DNA of 52,943 nucleotides from positions 1 to 52,943 of the forward strand of contig JAZRVU010000066.1 in the NCBI GenBank assembly GCA_045599305.1. The letters run 5' to 3'. How positions within the stretch are numbered: position 1 is the stretch's first letter; every line of letters begins with the position of its first letter. This DNA comes from SIG588 sp045599305. GTDB lineage: Bacteria; Bacillota; Clostridia; Oscillospirales; Acutalibacteraceae. Made by a program: the position numbers and the translations under genes. Positions 23,548 to 32,316 of this stretch are shown here, one piece after another. The notes beneath the pieces are model-generated. The model did no database searches and had not been told where the DNA came from. It saw only the letters and a list, made by a program, of their open reading frames with translations.

Positions 23548-24672
23548 GTGAAGGTGCGGATCGTGAAAAAGAGTACGTTGGTGAAATGGCTTTTGCTGAT
23601 GGCGACGGCGCTCGGCTGTGCGGCGCTGATGATCTGGCCGCAGGGGGCCGCCGGCGGTGTCAGCCGGGGACTGGCCATCTGCGGCCAGATCATCATTCCG
23701 TCTTTGTTTCCGTTTTTGGTCATCACCTCTTTCTTTGTGCGTTCCGGTCTGGCCGACCGGGTGGGCACCCGGCTCGACCGCGTGACCCGCCGCCTGTTCG
23801 GCTTGCCCGGCTGCTGCGGCGCAGCGGTGCTCATCGGTGCCATCGGAGGGTATCCGGCCGGTGCCGCCGCGGTGCGCGAATTGCTTGAGGGGGGACGTAT
23901 CGGGAAATCGGAGGCGCGGCGGCTTTTGAAATTCTGTGTCAACGGCGGTCCAGCATTCATCATCGGCACCGTCGGTGCCGGTCTTCTCGGCAGTGTACGA
24001 AAAGGGATTTTGCTTTACGCTTGCCATTTGCTGGCTTCGTTTCTCATCGGGATCGCCTGCCGCCCGCGTCAGACACAAAACGACAAAAAACTACCCCCGA
24101 ATATGCCGAATGTCCCGTGGACAAAGGCGTTTACCGGGGCCGTACAAAGCGCGTGCGGCACACTTTTCGGTATGTGCGGGTTCGTGATGCTCTTTTCGGC
24201 GCTGCTCACCGTTTTCGATGTCTCCGGCCTCACGGATGTCATGTGTATTCCCTTTACACGTTTGACCGGAAGCGATGAGCCCTTCCGGTCGGTCTGGGCG
24301 GCATTTTGGGAGGTGAGCTGCGGCTGCGTGGCCATTGTCGGCGGCCGTCCGGCCCGCGGACTGCCGTTTTTGCTGGGGATGGCGCTCGGATGGGGCGGCC
24401 TTTCGGTGCATTGTCAGATAGGGGGTATGTTTTCGGAAGAAAAAATACAGGATAAAGGCTATTATCTGGCGCGTCTTTGGCAGGCGCTGCTGGGCGGCGT
24501 GCTTTCGGCGCTGGCGTTTCGCTTTTTGCCGATACAGGCGGTGAGCGCCGCTGCGATCGGCACGGCACGCACAGTGTACGGCGGCGCGGTCTCCACGGCG
24601 GCGTCCGTGGCCATGCTGCTGGCCTGCGGCGCATTCCTGTTCAGCGTGTCGATTAGGGAAAAAGTCAAATAA
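23548..24672 (+). CDS. ylbJ: YlbJ/SpoVV-type sporulation membrane transporter
   Basis: 374 residues with about eight hydrophobic helices. The GTG at 23548 is chosen because GAAGGAGGTG lies directly upstream; earlier codons in this frame overlap yqfC on the other strand. Conserved features include the PSLFPFLV segment, IGGYPAGAAAVRELLEGG and FCVNGGPAFIIGTVG, which fit the nucleoside-transporter-like gate fold of YlbJ. In Bacillus, SpoVV (YlbJ) moves dipicolinic acid across the outer forespore membrane. It is divergent from yqfC-yqfD and also expected under SigE. This is strong evidence that the organism makes spores. Confidence 0.9.
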   Translation: MKVRIVKKSTLVKWLLLMATALGCAALMIWPQGAAGGVSRGLAICGQIIIPSLFPFLVITSFFVRSGLADRVGTRLDRVTRRLFGLPGCCGAAVLIGAIGGYPAGAAAVRELLEGGRIGKSEARRLLKFCVNGGPAFIIGTVGAGLLGSVRKGILLYACHLLASFLIGIACRPRQTQNDKKLPPNMPNVPWTKAFTGAVQSACGTLFGMCGFVMLFSALLTVFDVSGLTDVMCIPFTRLTGSDEPFRSVWAAFWEVSCGCVAIVGGRPARGLPFLLGMALGWGGLSVHCQIGGMFSEEKIQDKGYYLARLWQALLGGVLSALAFRFLPIQAVSAAAIGTARTVYGGAVSTAASVAMLLACGAFLFSVSIREKVK

Positions 24673-24676
24673 TGGC

Positions 24677-24705
24677 TTGCTTTTTGCATAAAAAGGAGAT
24701 ATAAT
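24677..24705 (+). promoter_or_regulatory. Promoter of the Cys-rich protein/GH28-like operon
   Basis: TTGCTT (24677-24682), a 17-bp spacer and TATAAT (24700-24705), 35 bases before the start at 24740. Confidence 0.65.
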
Positions 24706-24739
24706 CATATGGAATTCAAACGAAACGGAGACAGCGGGC

Positions 24740-25189
24740 ATGAGTGTGATTCGCGGCAATATGGAAGCCACCATAACCCTGAGCAAGGCGACCTGTTATT
24801 TTATGAAAACGGGGAAATGTTCCCTGTCCATTATCGGGGACAATTATGTGTCGCCTGCGGGGAAACTCGCGGCAAACGATCTGCTCTACTGCCCGCGTCT
24901 CTATCGTGCCATGCAGAACAAGGAGCAGGATAAACCCATCACCATCCTGCCCTGCGAATGCGGCCATGCCGAGGTGGTCACGGGGCACCAGCGCGCCTGT
25001 ATCGCCGCCCGCACCCGCACACCGCTGCCCGTCTGTGCCGTGCCGGATCAGGAGCCGCGCGCATTTTGCTCGGTGTGCGACGGGCAGATCACCTTTGAAT
25101 CGAAAAACACCGGCGGCATCCGTATCGTCACGGTAAAAGCCGTGATCGAGGCGCCGGAGACGGATGAAAAACAGGAGGAAAACGCATGA
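24740..25189 (+). CDS. Cysteine-rich hypothetical protein
   Basis: 149 residues with no family I recognise. Cysteines occur in pairs suited to metal binding: PCECGH near 71-76, a Cys near 86, and FCSVCDG near 109-115. The N-terminal half (TCYFMKTGKCSLSIIGDNYVSPAGKL) is mixed and the C-terminal end is acidic. A shorter start at the internal Met (MEATITL) is possible. The stop overlaps the ATG of the GH28-like gene (ATGA), so the two are translationally coupled and probably share a job. Confidence 0.65.
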   Translation: MSVIRGNMEATITLSKATCYFMKTGKCSLSIIGDNYVSPAGKLAANDLLYCPRLYRAMQNKEQDKPITILPCECGHAEVVTGHQRACIAARTRTPLPVCAVPDQEPRAFCSVCDGQITFESKNTGGIRIVTVKAVIEAPETDEKQEENA

Positions 25190-26379
25190 AAAGCACTTAT
25201 TTGATAACCGATCACGGTGTGCAGGCGAACTGCAAGGCTTTGCAGACGGCCGCCATCCAGCGGGTGTTCGATCTCTGCCGCGAAAACGGCGGCACGGTGG
25301 TGGTGCCGGCCGGCCGGTTTTACACCGGCAGTCTGCGGATGTGGTCGGATACCACCCTGCTGCTGCAGACGGGGGCTGTCCTCGTGGGCAGTGATGACTG
25401 CCATGATTATGAGGTGTACGACGTGCCCGAAGGGGTGGAACTGTGCACCGACATGGAACTGATCGGCGACTATTACCGCGAGGTATTCAATAAGGAGCCG
25501 TGGCCGACCTACCGCCGCGCCATCCTTTCGGCCTACGGTGAACATGACATCGCCGTTCTGGGTGAGCCGGGTTCTTTCATCGACGGGGCGGACTGCTACG
25601 ACCCCGATGGTGAGGAGGATTACCGCGGCCCGCACGGCATCTTTTTCACCAACTGCGTGAATGTGCGCATGGAGGGCTACACCATTCAGCATTGCGGGAA
25701 CTTTATGCATCAGCTGGACAAGTGTACCGACACCGTGATGCACCGTGTCACCTGCCTGGGCGGCAGCGACGGCATCCACCTGCACTGCTGTGTGAATACC
25801 GCCATTACGGAATGCATCTTCCGCACCGGTGACGACTGTATCGCCGGCATCAATGTGGAGCACCTGCTGGTGCGCGACTGCGTGATGAACACCTCCTGCA
25901 ACATTTTCCGTCTGGGCGGCTCGCACGTGCTGGTCGAAAACTGCCATATGTACGGCCCCGGCTACTATCCGCACCGCAAAACGGTGGTGAAGAGCCGCAC
26001 CGAATGTCTGCCGCGCGAAGCAGGACGGCACAATCTGATCTGCCTGCTCGACTATTTCGCCAGCGTCACCCATCCGGCACCGCCGTCGCGGGATATCGTT
26101 TTCCGCCGCTGTCTGGTGGAAAACGCCGAGTCACTGCTGAATTACCATGCCGACAGCAACTTTTTGCAGACCGGCGCTTATCTGGCGGAGCTGACGCTCG
26201 AGGATGTGCGCTTCACAGGGCTCAATACTGTTTCCCGCACCGATGCCGCACCCTCTGTGCCGCTGACGGTGACGCTCAAAAATGTGGATGTCGCTTTTCG
26301 CGAAGGGGCGGCCTGCCCCGAGGGACTGCTCTCGCCGTGTGACCCGTACCTGCGGGTGGTGACGGCGGACAAGCCCTGA
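25186..26379 (+). CDS. GH28-like right-handed beta-helix protein
   Basis: 397 residues, no signal peptide. The N-terminus (AIQRVFDLCRENGGTVVVPAGRFYTGSLRMWSDTTLLLQTGAVLVGS) is the typical start of GH28 polygalacturonase-like proteins. GSDGIHLHCC and RTGDDCIAG correspond to the two central catalytic-site motifs (N/S-D and G-D-D). Many beta-strand turns follow. GH28 enzymes cleave galacturonan or rhamnogalacturonan, but cytoplasmic members of this branch are poorly characterised. It is coupled to the Cys-rich gene upstream and followed by rarA after 35 bases. Confidence 0.8.
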   Translation: MKSTYLITDHGVQANCKALQTAAIQRVFDLCRENGGTVVVPAGRFYTGSLRMWSDTTLLLQTGAVLVGSDDCHDYEVYDVPEGVELCTDMELIGDYYREVFNKEPWPTYRRAILSAYGEHDIAVLGEPGSFIDGADCYDPDGEEDYRGPHGIFFTNCVNVRMEGYTIQHCGNFMHQLDKCTDTVMHRVTCLGGSDGIHLHCCVNTAITECIFRTGDDCIAGINVEHLLVRDCVMNTSCNIFRLGGSHVLVENCHMYGPGYYPHRKTVVKSRTECLPREAGRHNLICLLDYFASVTHPAPPSRDIVFRRCLVENAESLLNYHADSNFLQTGAYLAELTLEDVRFTGLNTVSRTDAAPSVPLTVTLKNVDVAFREGAACPEGLLSPCDPYLRVVTADKP

Positions 26380-26414
26380 ATGTCTGATTTTCCGAAAAAG
26401 GGGAGGGAAGACCG

Positions 26415-27680
26415 ATGAACGCGCCTTTGGCCGACCGTCTGCGCCCGCAGACGCTGGAGGACATGGTGGGTCAGCATCACCTGTTGGACGAGGGGAAAGC
26501 CCTGCGCCGTATCGTGGAGGGCGGGAAGATCCCCAACCTGATCTTTTACGGTCCCTCCGGCGTGGGCAAGACCACGCTGGCCCGCATGATCGCCGAACGG
26601 GCGGATATGCGTCTGCACAAGCTCAACGGCACCACCGCCTCCACCGCCGATATCAAAGCGGTAGTGAGCGAGGTGGACACGCTGGCGGGTGTGAACGGCA
26701 TCCTGCTCTATCTTGATGAGATCCAGTATTTCAACAAACGGCAGCAGCAGACACTGCTCGAATTCATTGAAAACGGGCAGATCACCCTCATCGCCTCCAC
26801 CACCGAAAATCCGTATTTTTATGTCTATAACGCCATTCTGAGCCGATCCACCGTGTTCGAATTCAAATCGGTGGAGCCGGAGGACATGGAGGCCGCCATC
26901 CGCCGCGGCTTTGCCTTTATGGCAGAGGAGCAGGGTGTGCCGATCACCGCTTCGGATGAGGTGGTGCGGCACATCGCCCGCAGCTGCGGCGGCGATGTGC
27001 GCAAGGCGCTCAATGCGGTGGAACTGTGTGTGCTGGCCACTCCTCCGGCGGCGGACGGCTCCCGCACCGTGACCGGGGATACGGCCGAGCAGCTGGCGCA
27101 GCGCAGTGCCATGCGCTACGACCGGGACGGCGACGAGCATTACGATATCATTTCGGCCTATCAGAAATCCATGCGCGGCTCGGACGAAAACGCCGCGCTG
27201 CACTATCTGGCACGCCTGCTCACGGCGGGGGATCTGCCGTCGGCCTGCCGGCGGCTGATGGTCTGTGCCTGCGAGGACGTGGGTCTGGCCAATCCGCAGA
27301 TCATCCCCATCGTGAAAGCGGCGGTGGATGCCGCTTTGCAGGTGGGTCTGCCGGAGGCACAACTGCCGCTGGCCGACGCGGTGATCTTAGTCTGCCGCAG
27401 CCCGAAGTCCAACTCCGGCTGTCTGGCCATCGAGGCCGCCATGGCGGACGTGCAGGCCGGGCGCACCGGCCCGGTGCCGCGTCAGCTGCAAAATAAGCAC
27501 TATGACGGGGAGGACGCCGCCGTGAAGGGACAGCATTATCTCTATCCCCACAGTTTCCCGAATCATTGGGTGCAGCAGCAGTATCTGCCGGATGCGCTGG
27601 CCGGTACGGTGTATTACCACCCCGGCGAAAACAAGAACGAACAGGCCTATGAGGCCTATTGGAAAGGGATCAAGGATTGA
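26415..27680 (+). CDS. rarA: Replication-associated recombination protein RarA (MgsA)
   Basis: AAA+ ATPase of the clamp-loader-like family acting at stalled replication forks. 421 residues: LADRLRPQTLEDMVGQ at the N-terminus, Walker A GPSGVGKT at 46-53, Walker B LLYLDEIQ near 98-104, sensor 1 STTENP, and the C-terminal tetramerisation part with LMVCACEDVGLANP and the conserved ...FPNHWVQQQYLP end. Complete and normal in length. Its stop overlaps the start of the DUF2752 gene (TTGA). Confidence 0.97.
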   Translation: MNAPLADRLRPQTLEDMVGQHHLLDEGKALRRIVEGGKIPNLIFYGPSGVGKTTLARMIAERADMRLHKLNGTTASTADIKAVVSEVDTLAGVNGILLYLDEIQYFNKRQQQTLLEFIENGQITLIASTTENPYFYVYNAILSRSTVFEFKSVEPEDMEAAIRRGFAFMAEEQGVPITASDEVVRHIARSCGGDVRKALNAVELCVLATPPAADGSRTVTGDTAEQLAQRSAMRYDRDGDEHYDIISAYQKSMRGSDENAALHYLARLLTAGDLPSACRRLMVCACEDVGLANPQIIPIVKAAVDAALQVGLPEAQLPLADAVILVCRSPKSNSGCLAIEAAMADVQAGRTGPVPRQLQNKHYDGEDAAVKGQHYLYPHSFPNHWVQQQYLPDALAGTVYYHPGENKNEQAYEAYWKGIKD

Positions 27681-28114
27681 AAAACGAAGAGCAAAAACGT
27701 GCGTGGCGCACCTTTGCGATCGTGAACGGTGCAGCACTGGCGGCCGCCGCGGTGGCCTATCCGCTGATACTGTGGCTGGCCGAACGGCTCGGCAGTTTCT
27801 GCGTGCTGCACGATATTTTGCACATCTATTGTCCCACCTGCGGCGCCACCCGCGCCACATGGGCATTGCTGCACGGGCAGATCGTCGCGGCCCTGCACTA
27901 TCACGCCGCCGTGGTGGTGATCTATGCCGCGCTGGCGGTCATCGACCTGCGGGCGCTTGTCCTGCTCTGCCGCGGCGGCACCCGTCCGTATGCGGTCAGG
28001 CCAATCGTGTGGTGGGGGATGCTGTTTTTGTTCCTGCTCTATTTTGTTTTGCGGAATATTTCTCTCGTCTTTTTCCGTTGGGATTGGGTGGGAGACTTTA
28101 TAAGGGGCGTTTGA
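27677..28114 (+). CDS. DUF2752 family membrane protein
   Basis: About 145 residues with three hydrophobic helices. The family signature CPTCGATRA sits between helices one and two (CxxCGxTRA in DUF2752). The TTG at 27677 overlaps the rarA stop and has AAAGGGA a few bases upstream; another TTG at 27659 would add six residues. Function unknown for the family. The GH38 gene follows after one base, so all three genes look cotranscribed. Confidence 0.85.
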   Translation: MKNEEQKRAWRTFAIVNGAALAAAAVAYPLILWLAERLGSFCVLHDILHIYCPTCGATRATWALLHGQIVAALHYHAAVVVIYAALAVIDLRALVLLCRGGTRPYAVRPIVWWGMLFLFLLYFVLRNISLVFFRWDWVGDFIRGV

Positions 28115-28115
28115 C

Positions 28116-30596
28116 ATGAGCAAAACAATTTATCTCATCTGCAATGCGCACATCGACCCGGTGTGGCAGTGGGAGTGGGAGGAGGGCGCTGCCGAGGCGC
28201 TGTCCACCTTCCGCGTGGCCGCGCGTCTGTGCGAGGAATTCGACGGCTTCGTGTTCAACCACAATGAGGCACTGCTCTACCGATGGATCGAGGAATTCGA
28301 GCCGGCGCTGTTTGCCCGCATCCAAAAATTGGTGAAGGAGGGCAAGTGGCACATCATGGGCGGCTGGCACCTGCAGCCGGACTGCAATATGCCCTCCGGC
28401 GAGGGCTTCGTGCGGCAGATCGCCGCCGGCCGTGCCTATTTTTTGGGAAAATTCGGCGTGGCACCGACCACGGCGATCAATTTCGATCCCTTCGGCCACA
28501 CCCGCGGTCTGGTGCAGATCATGAAAAAGTGCGGGTACGACAGCTATCTGTTCATGCGTCCCGATCCGAACTGGCTCACCCTGCCGGCCGACCTGTTCCG
28601 CTGGGTGGGGTATGACGGCTCGACTCTGATGGCGCAGCGCACCGACGGCTACGGCAGTGCGCTGGGCCGCGCGACCGAAAAGATCATCGGCAATATCGAC
28701 ACCATCTGCCCCGAGGACGGCTTCTCCGTCTGCCTGTGGGGCGTGGGCGATCACGGCGGCGGGCCCTCCAAGGCGGACCTTGAGGCCATCACCTCGCTGC
28801 AGAAGGAGATGGAGGGGCGGCATATCCATGTGCTGCACTCCACCCCCGAGGAATATTTCCGGGCGGTGAAAGAGAGCGGCTGCACGCTGCCGGAATTTGC
28901 CGACGAACTGAATTCGTGGGCTCCCGGCTGCTACACCAGCATGATCCGCGTCAAGCAGCGGTATCGCGCGCTCGAAAATATGCTGTTCACCACCGAGCGC
29001 ATGGCCACGGCGGCAGAACTGGCGGGCAAAATGGAGTGGCCGGCCAAGGAACTGGGGGAGGCGGCATATGACTTGCTCACCGTGCAGTTCCACGATATGC
29101 TGCCCGGCTCCTCCATCCAGCCCTCGGAAGATATGGCGCTGCGTATGCTGGATCACGGCCGCGAGATCCTCTCGCGCGTGCGGGCTCGCGCATTCTTTGC
29201 GCTGTCGGGCGGTCAGCCGGCGCCGATGCCGGACAAGATCCCCATCATGGTCTATAATCCGCATCCCTTCCCGGTGGAGGGGGACTTTACCTGCGAGATG
29301 ATGCTGTGGGATCAGAACTGGGCACCGGAATATTCCATGCCGCAGGTGGTGGAGAACGGCTGTGAATTGCCCACGCAGAATGAAAAAGAGCACAGCTCCC
29401 TCAATCTCGACTGGCGCAAGCGGGTGGTGTTCCACGCCACGCTGCAGCCGATGCAGATGAACCGTTTCGACTGCCGGTATGATAAGGTGCCGGCCAAGCC
29501 CGTGCCCCATGCCGAGGAGGACGGGGACTACTTCTATCTGCGCAACGCCCATGTGACGGCGCGGGTGAGCAAGACGACCGGCTATCTGGACGCCTATGCG
29601 GTGGACGGCCGCGAATTTTTGAACGGACGTCCCTGCATGCTGCACATCGTGAAGGACAGCTGCGACCCGTGGGCAATGACAGTCGGCTCGTTCCCGGATC
29701 GGATCGGCACCTTCCGGCTGCTCAGCCCGGAGGAGGGCTCCCGTTTCAGCGGCGTGCATGAGGTGATCCCCTCGGTGCGCTGCGTGGAGAGCGGCGCCGT
29801 GCGCACCGTGATCGAGGCGGTGCTCGGCTACGACCGTTCCCGCGCCGTGATGCGCTACACCCTTTCCCACACCGCGCAGGAACTGGCGGTGGATATCCGC
29901 CTGGAGTGGACCGAGGTGCAGACGATGGTGAAATTCGGCATCCCCGCCGCGCTTGACGAGGCCGCGTGTTTCGGGCAGGTGGCCTACGGTGTGCAGAAAT
30001 TCCCGCAAAACGGCCGCGAGAACTGCGCCCACAATTACCTGATGCTGAAAAACCGCGAGGCCGCGCTGGGCGTCTGTACCGATTCGGTCTATGGCTCCAG
30101 CTGCGAGGACAGCACGCTTTTCATGACCCTGCTGCGCTCACCGGCCTACTGCGCGCACCCCATCGGCGAGCGGGAGATCATTCCGCAGGATCGGTTCACC
30201 CCGCACATGGAACAGGGGGAGCGGATGTTCCGCTTCCTGCTGCTGGGCGGCACCGCCGAGGCGGTGGACGCCGCTCTGCCGCGGCTGGCGGCCACGATGA
30301 ACGAGCCGCCGTTCGCGCTCTCCTTCTACCCGCCGCAGGGCGGGGAGCGGCCTCTGCCGCCCGTCACCGTGAGCGGTGATGCGGTGGACGTTCCCGCACT
30401 CAAGAAAGCGGCAGACGGCAATGGGTACATCCTGCGCCTGTTCGATCCGTTCGATCGCGCGGCACATCTCACGGTGTCCTCGGTGCCGCTCGGCATAGCG
30501 ACGGATGTGACGCTGCAGCCCTACGAGATCAAAACACTGCGTCTTGCCGCCGGGACGGTGCAGGAGACCGATCTGCTCGAGCATCCGGTGAAATAA
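28116..30596 (+). CDS. Alpha-mannosidase, glycoside hydrolase family 38 (second copy)
   Basis: 826 residues, cytoplasmic. The zinc-binding NAHID places His12 and Asp14; FDPFGH gives Asp124 as expected nucleophile; WGVGDHGGGP near 207-216 (Asp212) is the conserved second acid region. The helical middle domain contains VQFHDMLPGSSI, with the His that completes the zinc site. C-terminal beta domains are complete. The motifs here (DPFGH, GDHGGG) are closer to canonical GH38 than those of the copy at 16541-19225. Placed at the end of a rarA-DUF2752 transcription unit. Confidence 0.92.
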   Translation: MSKTIYLICNAHIDPVWQWEWEEGAAEALSTFRVAARLCEEFDGFVFNHNEALLYRWIEEFEPALFARIQKLVKEGKWHIMGGWHLQPDCNMPSGEGFVRQIAAGRAYFLGKFGVAPTTAINFDPFGHTRGLVQIMKKCGYDSYLFMRPDPNWLTLPADLFRWVGYDGSTLMAQRTDGYGSALGRATEKIIGNIDTICPEDGFSVCLWGVGDHGGGPSKADLEAITSLQKEMEGRHIHVLHSTPEEYFRAVKESGCTLPEFADELNSWAPGCYTSMIRVKQRYRALENMLFTTERMATAAELAGKMEWPAKELGEAAYDLLTVQFHDMLPGSSIQPSEDMALRMLDHGREILSRVRARAFFALSGGQPAPMPDKIPIMVYNPHPFPVEGDFTCEMMLWDQNWAPEYSMPQVVENGCELPTQNEKEHSSLNLDWRKRVVFHATLQPMQMNRFDCRYDKVPAKPVPHAEEDGDYFYLRNAHVTARVSKTTGYLDAYAVDGREFLNGRPCMLHIVKDSCDPWAMTVGSFPDRIGTFRLLSPEEGSRFSGVHEVIPSVRCVESGAVRTVIEAVLGYDRSRAVMRYTLSHTAQELAVDIRLEWTEVQTMVKFGIPAALDEAACFGQVAYGVQKFPQNGRENCAHNYLMLKNREAALGVCTDSVYGSSCEDSTLFMTLLRSPAYCAHPIGEREIIPQDRFTPHMEQGERMFRFLLLGGTAEAVDAALPRLAATMNEPPFALSFYPPQGGERPLPPVTVSGDAVDVPALKKAADGNGYILRLFDPFDRAAHLTVSSVPLGIATDVTLQPYEIKTLRLAAGTVQETDLLEHPVK

Positions 30597-30599
30597 AAC

Positions 30600-30634
30600 A
30601 AAAAACGCATTGCCCGCGGGCAATGCGTTTTTTG
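30600..30634. terminator. Bidirectional terminator
   Basis: acgcattgccc / gggcaatgcgt flanked by A- and T-runs, between the convergent GH38 and nrdR genes. Confidence 0.9.
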
Positions 30635-30641
30635 TATTCGG

Positions 30642-31094
30642 TCATTCGTTGAGCAGCTTGGTGATCTCCTCGCGGAAGCTCTTGATGTCGCGGAACTGAC
30701 GGTAGACGGAGGCAAATCGCACATAGGCGACCTCATCGATGTCCTTCAGCGCTTCCATGGCGTATTCGCCGATGCGCATGGAGGGCACCTCTCGCTCCAG
30801 CGAATTCTGCAGCTGCGCCTCGATCTCGTCCACGGCATGCTCCAGCGTATCCATGGAGACCGGACGCTTCTGGCAGGCACGGATCATGCCGCTGAGCAGT
30901 TTGTCGCGGTCGAACACCTCACGCGAATTGTCTTTTTTCACGACCATGATGGGCAGGCTTTCGATGACTTCATATGTGGTAAAGCGTTTGCCGCAGCCCA
31001 GACATTCCCTGCGGCGGCGGATACGCGTATCCTCATCGGTGGGACGGGAATCGATTACCTTGCTTTCGGCAAAGCCGCAATAAGGGCATTTCAT
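30642..31094 (-). CDS. nrdR: Ribonucleotide reductase regulator NrdR
   Basis: Zinc-ribbon and ATP-cone repressor of ribonucleotide reductase genes. 150 residues: zinc cysteines CPYC at 3-6 and CLGC at 31-34 with RRRREC between, KRFTTYE, then the ATP-cone (VVKKDNSREVFDRDKLLSGM). Normal length and complete. A GGGAGG ribosome site is present. No nrd structural genes are in the window, so it acts in trans. Its promoter lies ten bases from the end of the inverted-repeat element at 31167. Confidence 0.97.
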   Translation of the reverse strand: MKCPYCGFAESKVIDSRPTDEDTRIRRRRECLGCGKRFTTYEVIESLPIMVVKKDNSREVFDRDKLLSGMIRACQKRPVSMDTLEHAVDEIEAQLQNSLEREVPSMRIGEYAMEALKDIDEVAYVRFASVYRQFRDIKSFREEITKLLNE

Positions 31095-31128
31095 ATGGAA
31101 GATCCTCCCAAAACATCATTCTGCATTC

Positions 31129-31157
31129 AGCATACCACACCCGCCAAAAAAGTGCAA
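31129..31157 (-). promoter_or_regulatory. Promoter of nrdR
   Basis: On the minus strand, TTGCAC, a 17-bp spacer and TATGCT with an extended -10 TGG. Confidence 0.7.
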
Positions 31158-31166
31158 GTGTTTTTT

Positions 31167-31446
31167 TATAGCCGAGGGGAACCGAACCCGGTCGCCGTTT
31201 GGCGAGCCTTATTCGGTGCTTTTGCCGGTTTTCTCCTCGGCGTGCGTCAGCACGCTCTCGTTGAAAAACCGACAAAATCCCTCGAAAATTCTCTGCCGAA
31301 CGGTGCATGCAGTTTTTGACGAGGCAATTTTTCGTTCGGCAAGGCAGAAACGGTGAGCATACTGTCGTATGGTCGCCGTTGATAACACAGACGGGCGAAA
31401 AAGAGCCCGTCAAAAACCGATCGGAGTTCGGCTTCCCTCGGCTACA
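31167..31446. mobile_element. 280-bp TA-flanked inverted-repeat element (MITE-like)
   Basis: The left end, 31167-31187, and the right end, 31426-31446, are inverted repeats matching at 18 of 21 positions (left tatagccgaggggaaccgaac). Each inner end reads GCCGAGGG-type sequence flanked by TA, as expected for elements moved by Tc1/mariner/IS630-type transposases. No transposase frame is present. Internal hairpins occur near 31239 (gcgtgc/gcacgc) and 31411 (acgggc/gcccgt). The first ~47 bases are a full copy of the short repeat at 32942-32997. The right end overlaps the stop codon of the gene at 31442. Confidence 0.7.
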
Positions 31447-32221
31447 GACAGCGCAGCAGCGCTGCCCGCCCGCGGACAAGATCGTCGGCGGTGTCAAAGT
31501 TGCGGCGATACAATTCAATTACCCCGTCACCGGCGTAGCCCTGCGCTTTCAGCCGGGCGAACAGGGCGGCGAAATCTGTCTCTCCCTCGCCGGGAATCAG
31601 GCAGTCGTGGCCGGGAGCACCGTCGCTCAGGTGCAGATGGCGCAGTCCGTCGCCCATGGCGTCGAGCATCTCGCCGGTGTTCACGCCGCTGCGGCGGCAT
31701 TGCTTCAAGTCCAGCACGAACTGCGCTTTCACCTTCAGCAGGCGGCGCATCTCCCGCACGAAGGCGGGGGACATCGCCCGGTAGTTCACCACGTTTTCCT
31801 GCAGCAGCGTCACCCCGAACGATTGCCCCAGATCGTAAAGCTTTTCGTATCGGGCGGCGAATTCCTCGGCCGAAAGCGTCGGGTCGGCCGCCTTGTCACC
31901 GTGCAGCACCAGAAACCGCGCACCCAGCACCGCTGCGGCCTCATATTCGGCGCGATAGGTCTCGAGTGTGTCGGAAAAGCGGCGCTCGTAGCGAGAAAAG
32001 AGCAGATGCGGCTCGGCAAAGGAGGAAAAGGGGTGTGCCGCCACGATGACGGTACCGGCATCTGCCGCCCTTTCGCGCAGCTGCCGGGCAAAGGCGGGGG
32101 TCGCCTCGCAGGGGGTGTTCAAAAAGATCTCCACGGTCTTGAAGCCGGCGGCCAGCACCGTGTCCAGTGCCGCTTCGGTGAGCTGGGGATAAAAATTGGC
32201 GGTGGATGCCCCGATCTGCAT
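31442..32221 (-). CDS. Sugar phosphate isomerase/epimerase-like TIM barrel protein
   Basis: 259 residues of the xylose isomerase-like TIM barrel (AP endonuclease 2) family: MQIGASTANFYPQ, the HGDK strand (~125), the metal-type Glu in LLQENVVNYR (~152), HLSDG with its His/Asp near 208, and a final Glu in GVIELYRR. These residues fit the divalent-metal site used to epimerise or isomerise ketoses or inositol derivatives. The exact substrate is unknown. A strong AAAGGAGGG ribosome site gives the start. The stop codon lies in the terminal repeat of the element at 31167-31446, so the last residues may have been changed by the insertion. Divergent from nth. Confidence 0.82.
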   Translation of the reverse strand: MQIGASTANFYPQLTEAALDTVLAAGFKTVEIFLNTPCEATPAFARQLRERAADAGTVIVAAHPFSSFAEPHLLFSRYERRFSDTLETYRAEYEAAAVLGARFLVLHGDKAADPTLSAEEFAARYEKLYDLGQSFGVTLLQENVVNYRAMSPAFVREMRRLLKVKAQFVLDLKQCRRSGVNTGEMLDAMGDGLRHLHLSDGAPGHDCLIPGEGETDFAALFARLKAQGYAGDGVIELYRRNFDTADDLVRGRAALLRCL

Positions 32222-32268
32222 ATTTCTCCCTCCTTTTCATGTGTTCAGCATAGCACATTCCGGCGGAT

Positions 32269-32297
32269 TTGACAAGCGCTTTTTGCCGTGATATACT
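32269..32297 (+). promoter_or_regulatory. Promoter of nth
   Basis: TTGACA (32269-32274), a 17-bp spacer and TATACT (32292-32297) with an extended -10 TGA, 20 bases before the start codon. Confidence 0.85.
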
Positions 32298-32316
32298 GGT
32301 CGTGAGGTGTCATATC

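Noticed and set aside
24709..24933. A 74-codon frame with a good AAGGAGA site in front
   Set aside because: The overlapping frame at 24740 is longer, ends coupled to the next gene and has structured cysteine pairs; this frame's product is unstructured. The AAGGAGA overlaps the spacer of the promoter.
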